Source of the DNA: Arachis hypogaea | Taxonomy: Eukaryota > Streptophyta > Magnoliopsida > Fabales > Fabaceae | Direction of reading: 5' to 3' | NCBI RefSeq assembly: GCF_003086295.3 | Contig: NC_092038.1 | Location: 128,243,518 to 128,307,517 of the forward strand | Length of the DNA stretch: 64,000 bases | Shown: piece after piece, positions 1-8,922 of the stretch | Numbering within the stretch: position 1 is the stretch's first letter | Layout: the number at the start of each line of letters is the position of its first letter | Position numbers and translations under genes: made by a program | The notes under the pieces: generated by a model | What the model was told of the DNA's origin: nothing | Seen by the model: only the letters and a program-made list of their open reading frames with translations | Database searches by the model: none

Positions 1-134
1 AAATTCTTGGAGCCTTCGCTGGACGATTTGTATATCCTGTAAGCAGCAATGCACATTGTGAAGTTACCAATAACGGTCAGCGCCGCTTGAAGAGCCACCA
101 ATACCTGCAACTCATTACAGAACTCCTCATTCAT
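1..134 (-). CDS. N-terminal fragment of an unidentified protein, cut by the window edge
   Basis: An open frame on the minus strand starts at the ATG at 132-134 and runs off the left edge, giving at least 44 codons with no stop. An in-frame TGA lies four codons upstream, so this is the first possible Met. The visible protein begins MNEEFCNELQVLVALQAALT and continues into a hydrophobic stretch (about residues 11-34) that could be one membrane helix, followed by a basic, Ser-rich segment. I do not recognise the family. It may be a real gene, or the start of a gene inside the possible hAT-like element whose leader lies at 690-1445. Its full length and exon structure lie outside the window. Confidence 0.3.
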   Translation of the reverse strand, partial: MNEEFCNELQVLVALQAALTVIGNFTMCIAAYRIYKSSSEGSKN

Positions 135-270
135 TTTGTATGTTCAACCTATTTCAATAAATTCGAGAGCACAAGTGCACAACTCATTAATCCTAAAATT
201 ATCAATAATTATAATATAATTGTGAATCATACAGAATTAGCATTTATATGATATTTATAGCATCAAATAA

Positions 271-470
271 CCCAATTCACTGATGAACAAATAACCTCAG
301 CAAATAAATCAAAAACATTCAAAGAAAATCAAATTGATGAAGCAGCAAACAAAAATCAGAAGCAATTAAAACCCAATTCACTGATGAACAAATAACCTCA
401 GCAAATAAATCAAAAAAATCAAAGAAAATCAAATTCATGAAGTAGCAAACAAAAATCAGAAGCAGCAAAC
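271..470. repeat. Tandem duplication of a 101-bp AT-rich unit
   Basis: Two head-to-tail copies of a unit beginning CCCAATTCACTGATGAACAA lie at 271-371 and from 372 to about 470. They differ by a few substitutions and small indels. Short CAGCAAACAAAAATCA and GAAACATG/GAACAGAAAC motifs continue downstream to about 740. No coding potential is apparent. The block lies 5' of the partial minus-strand ORF and could be part of its leader or intron. Confidence 0.8.
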
Positions 471-783
471 AAAAATCATGAAGCAATCAAAAACAAATTC
501 ACTGATGAAGGCAGAAACATGTTTAAACAGATATAAGAACAAATATAGGAAGCAGAAACATGTTCAAATTCAACTTTAGCCCAATTTAAGCAGCAAAAAA
601 TTGAAGCATCAAAATTAAACAGATATAGGAACAGAAACATCAAAGATAAACATGAAGTCATGAACAGAAAGGAACATGAACAGAGAGCAACATGTTTTCT
701 GTGATACAGAGGAACAGGAACAAGAACAGAACCATGAACAGAAACATGCCCACATACATGAACCGAGGTGGAAGGCAGAGTAT

Positions 784-1090
784 TACCGACGACGACGGTG
801 GAGGTGGAGAGCTCGGCGACGACAGTGGAGGTGAAGAGCTGGGCGACGACGGTGGAGGTGGGGAGCTGGGCGACGGTGATGGAGGAGAGGCGCGACGGTG
901 GAGGTGGAGAGCTCGGCGACGACAGTGGAGGTGGAGAGCTGGGCGACGACGGTGGAGGTGGGGAGCTGGGCGACGGCGATGGAGGAGAGGTGCGACGGTG
1001 GAGGTGGCGAGCTGGGCGACTGCGATGGAGGAGCGGAGCTCCGCGACGGCGATGGAGGAGAGGTGCGACGGCGATGAGGGGCTGTGGCCT
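784..1090. repeat. GC-rich minisatellite (GACGACGGTGGAGGTGG-type)
   Basis: The stretch is made of degenerate copies of a roughly 27-bp unit of the form GAGCTGGGCGACGACGGTGG + AGGTGGG. These are arranged in a higher-order repeat of about 108 bp; the block at about 894-1002 resembles the one before it. Long ORFs in several frames on both strands (Arg/Trp/Gly-rich or Ser/Pro-rich) are by-products of this composition. On the minus strand the block would be a C/T-rich leader of a transcript running toward the left edge. Confidence 0.8.
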
Positions 1091-1215
1091 GTGCGAGGGT
1101 GAGAGGGTGAGAGAAACTGAGATACTGACTGAGTGTGGTGGCTGGTGGCAATTAGGGATTTAGGGTTCGTGAAGGAAACCTGATGCTGATAGAGTGATAG
1201 CCCTTTTCTCTTTTC

Positions 1216-1445
1216 TTTTTTTTTTTCTTCTTCAAAACGACGCCGTTTTGAAGTTTAGTATTCAAACCAATAAACCGTGAAAAACCGGACGATTTTTCCG
1301 GTTCACCGGTTAACCGCCGCTTCGACCGGCTTTTTCACCGGTTTTTTACCAGTCGGTTTCTGACCTTACCCGAATCGGTTAGGTGACCGGTTCCTGGTTT
1401 TTTCGATTGAACCGGCCGGTCCGGTTCGGTTTTCAGAACCATGGT
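1216..1445 (-). repeat. AACCGG-rich inverted/direct repeats, possible hAT-like transposon terminus
   Basis: At 1231-1252 there is an imperfect palindrome with 9-bp arms TTCAAAACG/CGTTTTGAA. From about 1283 to 1440 the motif ACCGG/CCGGT recurs in both orientations, ending with GAACCGGCCGGTCCGGTTCG just before CCATGG. Dense sub-terminal hexamer repeats of this kind are typical of hAT and related DNA transposon ends. Read on minus, this terminus would be followed by the CT-rich leader, the minisatellite and then the partial ORF at 1-134. The other end is outside the window and I cannot define a target-site duplication, so this is an inference. Confidence 0.35.
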
Positions 1446-2002
1446 TTTTTTTATATCAAAATTAAGGATTCAATACAGTAAGGAATTAAGAAAAGAAGCT
1501 ACCTTCTCCCTTTTTTTAAATCATTTTTAGAATGAAGAGGCATATTATGGGCTTTGTTTTTCTTAGGTCAAAGGGAAATTTCTAATTAATACTTTTTTCT
1601 AGGCACTCATAATCTCAAATAGAACATTATTTTTCCAGTAAACTTATTGGCCAACTAGCTGGCCGGCCTGCGTTGTGATTTTCTTCTTGGGTTTCTGTCT
1701 GCATTGGCATTTTAATAGCTTAACGTTATTGACCCAAAACGGTAACTAAATTTTTAAAATAAAATCACCCCGTCCAAAAACTGTTTTGCTATATCCATCC
1801 GTTGTTTGGATTTGAATGGGCCTAATGTTATTCATTGTAGGTTCTTCCTCTTTATCTTGTCAAAAATTTAGCAGCCATTAGTTTTCTTTAATAATAAAAA
1901 AAACTAATAAACTTTAGTTTAGTGGTGTTTGGTAAAAAGAAAAATCTTCTCCTTTGAGAATAATCAAAAAAAGGAATCAATTGGAACATAAAAACGTGAC
2001 TG
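1446..2002. other. AT-rich intergenic DNA
   Basis: No ORF of note, no RNA gene and no clear repeat. Composition is A/T-rich with scattered homopolymers. Confidence 0.6.
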
Positions 2003-2178
2003 AATTGGTCCTAGTTACTCTTCGGGACGGAGTGGACAGCTCACTCGTCCGCTTAAATAAATATCGGGAATTCGATCCATTAACCAGCGGCAGACTCTTA
2101 AATAGAGTTTAGATTCGTGAGGGATTAGTAACCTGTCAAGTTAAAAGATATTGTGGACAACCAAAAAAATAAAATTAA
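2003..2178 (+). mobile_element. Possible tRNA-derived SINE
   Basis: The segment has a pol III-like layout. A box-A-like GACGGAGTGG lies at 2026-2035 and a box-B-like GGAATTCGATCC at 2067-2078, about 40 bp apart. A unique body of about 80 bp follows, then an A-rich tail CAACCAAAAAAATAAAATTA near 2157-2176. This order and size fit plant tRNA-derived SINEs. Both boxes deviate from consensus and I cannot delimit a target-site duplication, so the call rests on architecture. Confidence 0.4.
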
Positions 2179-4020
2179 TAAAAGAGAAAAGAGGATACTT
2201 TTTTTGAGAAGTTTATATATATAAATAGAAAGTATGTTTAAGGATAAAGGTAAATCAAGATATTTTAAAATTACATTAAAAAATAGTTGAATTTACTTTT
2301 ATTTCTTTAATAAAATTAATAAAAATGGTTTTAAACATTTTTTTATAGAGACTAATAAATTAAAATCTCCCTTGAGGGATCTATTTGACGCTAAATAATT
2401 TGTATATCATTTTAAAAAATTCAAATTTCTTTAAAATAGGCTATACAGGTTAATTTTAAGAATATTGGCCCAAGTTTTTCATAAGTTGCGAAAAGCAACT
2501 ATTTTTTTCTCTTTTGGATTTTGTAAGTTGCGAAAAGCAATATTTTTTTGTGACACATGGCTGCTTCTTTTATGGTCAGTCCATTATATCACCAAACCAC
2601 CTATTTTTGTTGAATTATACTAATAAAAAATATTTAAAAATTAATTATCTTATTTTGATATAGTTGAGATTTTTATTTTTCATTGCATTATCTTTTGCTT
2701 TACCGAGACAGGCATATGTTAGAAAAAGACTCACTACTCCTAGAGGTAATGATTCTGTGAGCTTTTAATTTAGATATCAAATCTGTGGAAATTGGAATAA
2801 AAAGGACATTTGTAGGAAATGGTGAAAAAGAAAGAGACAAGCATAAGGAAACCATGTTGGATTATTTAAAGTCGTTACATCACATGCGATGTGAGTGACA
2901 TACATGAGTTGATCGGTATTTATTCCATTAGGTAGGGGTTCTACTCTAGTCTTAACTTTGTTCACGAACATATTCTGTGTGTTGATTAATTCTACTGTTG
3001 ATGATAAAGCAACGGCAAGAAAAAAAGGTCCTGCATCAAGTGGTCTATTTGATTTGCCAACACAGCAAAAATGCATAATCTATCTTTCAAAGAGTTCAAA
3101 GTTGCGCCTCCATATTAACAGTTTCATGTTAGTAACTATGAGTAATGATGAGTGGTCGCATATCTTTGTCTTTCTAATAAAACAAACACGATATTCACTT
3201 TTGCTAGTACAACTACTGGGGACAAACACATTAAGGAAAACTAATAAAAACAAGGCCGTATATATATAGTAACTTCAATTTAGGTGGAGCTATATAGTTG
3301 TTATTACTAGAATAGTAATGTGGACACTATTTGTGCAATTAGGCAAAGATAATCGACACTGAAATTAATCAACCATTCAATATAATGATGGTGAAACTTG
3401 TAAGGTGGATTGGATGTATTATGGTCATGCTTAATTTACTATGACGGTTATTTATTACTACTTGTTAGAGTACTAAGTGCCTTTTGGATTTTGACAATTA
3501 ACTATATTTAGGAACATAACTCCTAAAAGTTTCTTGTTTTGATTTAGGTGACATTAATTATATTTGTGGAATATTCAAGATGAATTACTAATTTAAAAGA
3601 TAATGTTATAAATCGAAATTGATTATTTTACTAATTTTATAATATTTTTATTTGAATAATTCATCATTTCATATTATATAATTATTATAGATAAATTATT
3701 TTATACTCCTTTTAGTGAGTTATTAGCATAGAAATGTATTATCTCATATATAAATCTTTAGTATTAGTGAATTAGAAAAGTTGTGGTTTTTTTTGTTTAC
3801 ATAAGTGAGTTTGAATTTCAAAGTTTATGTACACTCCTAAACTACTTATTATTAAATAATTCTTAATCTTAATAGTTTGAGTCTAAGATTTTTTTGTGTA
3901 CATAGGAATCAACAATAATAAAGTTTTTAACCTCAATTGATACATTAGAGAAAATAATTTTTACTATTCACCATTCAATTATTACTATTATACTTGAAAT
4001 TTTATTAGTTTAAACGTTAA
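2179..4020. other. AT-rich intergenic DNA without a supported gene
   Basis: A/T-rich throughout. The 16-mer AAGTTGCGAAAAGCAA occurs twice, near 2483 and 2525. Overlapping ORFs on both strands at 2777-3269 (about 100 codons each) match nothing I recognise, have no splice or promoter context, and are not called as genes. Confidence 0.6.
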
Positions 4021-4480
4021 AGGATAAAGTATTATTTTAGTCCTGACATTTGAGTCGATTTTAATTTAATTTCTAATGTTTCAAACGTCTTATTTCAGTT
4101 TTAAAAACTTTTGAACATCATATTTTAGTCCTAAAAAAATTTTAAGCGATTTTCTAAAGTTAAATTTAACTCGAACAATATAGAAAATCAAATTTAACTC
4201 GAACAATTCATATATTGACGATTTCAATATGTAAATAATTATTTTGATTTTGAACCGTTGTACAAAAAGAAAATTGAAGTAAAAAAATTTTAATAAAAGA
4301 TTTTTGTTATTTTTGTAATACATAAAAGATCATTTGTCATTCATTTCGTTCACTATTAGTGTCAAATTAATGATAAGATCACATTAAATCTATTTAAAAC
4401 GTTTGAAACAAAAATAAAATATTTAAAAAATTAAATTAGAATTTGACCAAAATGTTAGACATTAAAATAATACTTTAGTC
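4021..4480. mobile_element. MITE with long degenerate terminal inverted repeats
   Basis: The left end reads TAAAGTATTATTTTAGTCCTGACATTTGAGTCGATTTTAATTTAATTT in sense. The right end, read in reverse complement from about 4478, gives CTAAAGTATTATTTTAATGT followed by a diverged version of the same sequence. The arms are about 90 bp and both contain TTTCAAACG(T). The interior is A/T-rich and non-coding; a 77-codon minus ORF inside it is fortuitous. The family 'agtattattttagtcc' is, to my recollection, a common legume MITE. No clean target-site duplication could be fixed because the ends are degraded. Confidence 0.6.
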
Positions 4481-4980
4481 AAGATTAAATTATATTAATT
4501 CATTTATTTCATTTTTTTAGTATAAGTAAACCATTTTAGTAGCACATGATTCATTTGAAGCCTTTATATTAACTTTGCTAATTACATAGAATGAAGTGAT
4601 CATATTAAAATATCAAGTAGAATTCTCAACAAAATTTTAATTATGCAAACACATGTATCTATAATTGGCCATGTAATAGGAATAATTAGGATGTACTCTA
4701 TTGTATGTTAAAATTCTTAAATAAAAATAAATGAAGTTTATTATTTTTTATTTTATTGTTAAGTATATATTCTTTTAATTGATTTTTACAGCTATATTTA
4801 TTTTATTTGATTAATTAATGATGTGATAGACAACTCAATGATAATATTATTTGACTTGATTAATTTCCTCGAGAGAATTCAGTGCTAATAAATAATACTA
4901 AAATAATAGACAACATCAAAGAACTTCAAATCCTCGTTCGGAAATGTTATCATGGACCAGAATAACCCTGGCAATAATTT
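4481..4980. other. AT-rich DNA downstream of the SPL gene
   Basis: No ORF or repeat that I can support. The 3' end of the minus-strand SPL transcript probably falls in the right-hand part of this interval or just beyond it. Confidence 0.5.
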
Positions 4981-4999
4981 TTGACAGAAGATAGAGAGC
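4981..4999 (-). promoter_or_regulatory. miR156/miR157 target site in the SPL 3'UTR
   Basis: The plus strand reads TTGACAGAAGATAGAGAGC, identical to the first 19 nt of plant miR157, so the minus-strand SPL mRNA carries the perfect complement. The last two miRNA bases do not pair. The site lies about 137 nt after the SPL stop codon. In Arabidopsis SPL3, SPL4 and SPL5 the miR156/157 site is likewise in the 3'UTR, which supports both the gene assignment and age-dependent repression by miR156/157. Confidence 0.9.
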
Positions 5000-5102
5000 T
5001 TCCAAAGGTCAGAGAAACACAGATAAAATCAATAATTAGATTAATTAGGAAGGATTCATGGCAATTTTTATTATAATCATCATATGCTTGCCTCATTCAG
5101 CG

Positions 5103-5144
5103 AAAGAGTACACTTCATTCTCCAAAGAGTACACTTCATTCTCC
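5103..5144. repeat. Perfect 21-bp tandem duplication across the SPL stop codon
   Basis: The unit AAAGAGTACACTTCATTCTC+C occurs twice without mismatch, at 5103-5123 and 5124-5144. On the minus strand each unit carries GAATGA in the same frame. The SPL stop (5136-5138) lies in the first-read unit and a second in-frame TGA follows 21 nt later. Confidence 0.9.
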
Positions 5145-6553
5145 ATGGTACTCAATTGCATTTTTGCGACGCCTTTCATTATGCCCCGCCAAACGTCTCC
5201 TACAGCTTCGTTTTGAGTCATCAAACTCCGAAAGCTCATGAAATCTTTAAATATTAAGTAATAAGATGTTGAAGTTAGTTTTCATGAGAATTTATCTTAA
5301 ATCTTATCTTTTTAGTGGAGAAAAATGTACTATAAGATCATGCTTCTCTCTTACACCCTAAATGATTATGATGATCTAAATGCATATATCTTCCAATTGA
5401 ACATATTATTCTAAATCTAACAATGGATGAATAACATGGGTGTGCTGTTTAGATCATAGTATATCTTTATTTTTTCTGGATAGGTAAGGCCTTATCTTGC
5501 CTGATACAACTTACTTGTATTTTATATCTTGGAAAAATAATGTTAACTGTGGAAATGATATGAACTTATATAGTTAAAGTTTTATATAATAGAAGTCATT
5601 CAAAAGATGCAATAATAAACAATAATGGCCAAATCTAAGCAATAGTGGTAATGTTAAAAGTCTCTGATTTTGGCTGTTGTAAAATCTTTTAACAAAATTA
5701 TTAAGTCACAACTCACAATTGCTGAAATAGTTTAATTTATATCAGTAAATAGAAACTTGTCCCTGATTAATAATTAAAATTTATTCGATTAGAAGTGAAA
5801 ATCCCAAAGTAGCTGGTGAGAAAGAACTAATTAACTAACCATATAGAGTAAGAAAGAATTAAACAAAATAAACTAGCAGTGAGGCTTGGGCGCAAGACTC
5901 AAGATAATAGAAACTACTAACTAAGATGAATGTATGTCTGAGTATTTCACTTTAACCAATTGACAAAACCTTACTCAACAAAGAGAGGGTCTTCTTTCCC
6001 TCTAAGCCTTCACAACAAAGCAAAACACAAGAAAACCAAAATATGAGAATAGATCTCTTCCCCTCAGCCATATATAACACAACAGAAAAAGCACACACAC
6101 ATACATATAAAAATATATATATGAGAGTCAGAGAATAAAGGATATTTGGAATAAAGATATGGATTAGGGTTTTGGTGAAGTGAACCTGCTGCATTGTTGG
6201 CAAAACCTTTGTTGTTGTCCTGAAATGTGTACGGAAGGAGCCTTGGCATGGTTCTCACAAACCTTATGTCTTCGATGATACTGCTTTCCCTTGCTCAGAT
6301 CAGAGTCACAGCCGTCCACCTGACATGACGGTGGCATTGACGAACCTCCTCCACCTTTGAAGCCTCTCTTGCTGCTCATGAGATCTGTCATTGCCCTCTT
6401 CCTCCTCCCACCACCACCATATTCTTCTCCATAACCCCCCGTGTCTTCTTCCTCTTCCTCCTCAGTCTCCTCGTCGTCCTCCTCCTCCTCCTCCTCTTTG
6501 TACCTCAGCAAGGTTCTCTTCCCTTCAGCCCTGCTAGTGTCCATAGGAACCAA
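5136..6553 (-). CDS. SPL: SBP-box transcription factor, SPL3/4/5 type
   Basis: Nuclear transcription factor of the SQUAMOSA-promoter-binding-protein family, which binds GTAC-core sites and promotes phase change and flowering. Exon 1 is 6186-6553 and exon 2 is 5136-5244. The 941-bp intron has GT at 6185-6184 and AG at 5246-5245 and splits an Arg codon, the conserved intron position in SBP boxes. The product is 158 aa. Residues about 18-45 are very acidic (runs of Glu). The SBP domain (about residues 77-152) has all eight zinc ligands. Site 1 uses CQVDGC, KVC and NH. Site 2 uses FCQQC, FHE and the Cys of [16 protein letters not shown], which is also the nuclear signal. The short length, single intron and 3'UTR miR156/157 site place it with SPL3/4/5. 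The ATG is the first in an open frame, about 80 nt downstream of a TATA motif. Confidence 0.93.
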
Positions 6554-6633
6554 CTGAAAGAAAGAGAAAGATCCAGAAGGAGGAGGTCTATGGTGAGTAA
6601 CTATGAGTCAACAAGGGGCCAAGTAGCTATGAC

Positions 6634-6643
6634 TATATATATA
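6634..6643 (-). promoter_or_regulatory. Candidate TATA box of the SPL gene
   Basis: On the minus strand the sequence TTTATATATATAGTC is 80-90 nt upstream of the SPL start codon, a plausible TATA position for a short 5'UTR. A CT-rich stretch (CTTTCTCTTTCTTTC) lies between it and the ATG. Position and composition only; the region is generally A/T-rich. Confidence 0.4.
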
Positions 6644-6653
6644 AATGAAAACG

Positions 6654-8669
6654 TTGATATAAATAGAATAAAATAAAAATAAATAAATGAAGGAAATTAA
6701 ACCAGAAAAGAAGGGGTAAATAGGATGAGAGAATGGGTGAGGAGTGAGGACCACATAATAAGGGTCTAGCTAGGTCTCCATTTCTTGGTGGTCAACCAGA
6801 GGATAAACAGTGAAAAGTAACTCCTTTTGTACCCAAAAATGGACACGGAGAATAAACAATCATGTAGAGAATTTTTTAGTGTAAAATAAAAAAAAAAGTA
6901 AATTTTGGTAAATTAATTAGGGATACCATTCATTAATCATACTTCATACAAAAAAAAAGTTATAAAATAAAAGGAGTAGTAGTTGGCTACGTGACTTGCC
7001 CATAGCTAGGTATGTACTGTGTACAGCTATATCTCAAGAAGACCTAGCGAAGACTTAAAATCTATCAAACATTCAAACCCATGCTCGTGGCTCTTTTTCT
7101 TTTCCCTTCTTGGACTTTTCTTGGACAATAATTTATTTTTTCCTTTCCAAAATTAATAATAACGATAGCCAAGTAATAAGTGGATCAGCTCGGCACTGAT
7201 TCCTTTTGCTTACAAAATGTTGTTACCATATTTAGTGGTTCTCAACCATCCAACTCAGCTATTTTCAAGGCATGTCGTATATTTGTGTAAATTAAAATTT
7301 CCATTCATGGCGGCTTCCTCTCAAATCATTGTCAAAATAAACAAATCCTGAAATAATTAAAGCTTCTTTTTCTTGAAAAATAAAAGTGACCATTGGTTCC
7401 GTATCTTTACAGAAGCTAGAGGTTAATTTTTCTTTTATGTGTTATTATATAATAGAGATAGTATATTTTGGCTATTTTCAATATAAAATAATTACGTATT
7501 TAACTAATTTAATATATAGTTAAATTATAATAAATTTTAGAACACATTAAATATACTGTAAAATATGTAAAAAAATATATTTATATGTTAAATATATGTA
7601 TATTTATATTTATTATTATATGATAATATATAATAGATAGTAATTTATTCTTTAACTTTTCTGAGAGTACAAGTAAAAGTAATGCTAGAAAAATAATAGT
7701 ACAAAATTATTTTATTTAACTTAATATCTATACTTTAATATATATAATATTTATAATTATATATTTATTATATCTAAAGTTATTCATTTATTTTAATAAT
7801 AATTAAGTTAAATAATACAAAAATTAAAAAAGAAACAAGTACATTAAATAAATCCTAAAAAAGTAAGTTATCCCTCTTTAGTCTTTATGGGCTCTAAACA
7901 ATAGTTCTCATCAAACATTTTTCGGAAGTAATTACCAAGAAAAGTTTAAGCATATTTAAGCTTTAACACTTCTAATCCTGTTAGAATTAAAGCATGCCTC
8001 TTTTTTTTTCTACCGCAAGAACTTAATCACTCATTAAAATGGCCTTTATAACAGAAATAAAAAATTAAACTCAAACTCCTAAAAGTTTTACATTATTGAA
8101 GGTATTCCCAATTGCCCATATACTTATTATATAAAAGTTGTGCAATCTCTATCTTATAGGAAAGGAGGAAGTAGTTAACTTTTATTAGGACTGAGCTTGG
8201 TTTACATAATAAGTAGGAAAAAATACTGAGAATTAATTATTTTCAACTAACAATTCGTCAAGTTTTTCTTTATTATAATTTTAAACCCTTAACATTTGGT
8301 CATTTATTATTTTATTAATTGATTATTGTTTATAAAAAAAATTAGTTCCTTATTAGAAAAATCGTAACTTTAATGTGTGTAGTATTTTTTTGATCAATTA
8401 TTATATGTAATATTAGAGTTTAGTTTACTTTTTTGTTTTATTAGATATCTTTCACGATATAAATTCACTTTTAAACTTGAATTAGACCTATTTATTTTAA
8501 CAACTATATTATGTGAATATAAAATATCGGTCACTAAATTATTATATATAAAGAATATGCTTTAAAATATAAAATACATATTAAAAATGAGATTTTTATC
8601 TATATAAAGTAAATCACATTTTTAAATTAATTGGCTTCCGATATTATTAGATTGTCATGTTTGATTTTT
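6654..8669. other. SPL upstream region and AT-rich intergenic DNA
   Basis: No supported ORF. Strongly A/T-rich between 7430 and 7850 and between 8220 and 8640. Promoter elements of the SPL gene presumably lie in the first kilobase, but no specific motif stands out. Confidence 0.5.
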
Positions 8670-8679
8670 GTCTTCAAAA

Positions 8680-8880
8680 TATTTTTTTGTAAATCGATAT
8701 AACTTAAAAACAATAATTTATAAAAAAAAAACCTAGTAATCTAGTTTGTCTTAAATCGATTTACTAGAAAATTCACACTTTTATAATTCAATTTTAATTA
8801 AATCGATTTACTATGAATCATCGTTTCTGCATAAATCATTTTTACTTAAAACGATTTACAAGCACCACTCGTCTTATAAA
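8680..8880. repeat. Left terminal/sub-terminal repeats of MULE 1
   Basis: Four copies of a motif close to TTAAATCGATTTACTA occur at about 8690, 8750, 8805 and 8850 in alternating degrees of decay. A TATAAATA near 8876 lies just upstream of the transposase start and may have been its promoter. Confidence 0.65.
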
Positions 8881-8922
8881 TAAGTAAAATTGTATTATGT
8901 ATAATATGTGTGTGATTTCAAA

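Noticed and set aside
271..470. Repeat array considered as a CRISPR-like or satellite array
   Set aside because: Only two head-to-tail 101-bp copies, no spacers, eukaryotic context.
692..1163. Overlapping ORFs of 120-136 codons on both strands, Arg/Trp/Gly-rich or Ser/Pro-rich
   Set aside because: They exist in several frames because the DNA is a GC-rich minisatellite whose repeat contains no stops; no domain or start context.
2777..3269. Overlapping ORFs of about 100 codons on opposite strands
   Set aside because: No recognisable family, no splice or promoter context, surroundings A/T-rich. Could be an old gene fragment, but I cannot support it.
4090..4323. 77-codon minus ORF
   Set aside because: Phe/Ile/Lys-rich by composition and inside a MITE.
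5952..6258. Minus-strand ORFs overlapping the 3' side of SPL exon 1
   Set aside because: They read through the SPL donor site into the intron; exon 2 at 5136-5244 is the true continuation.
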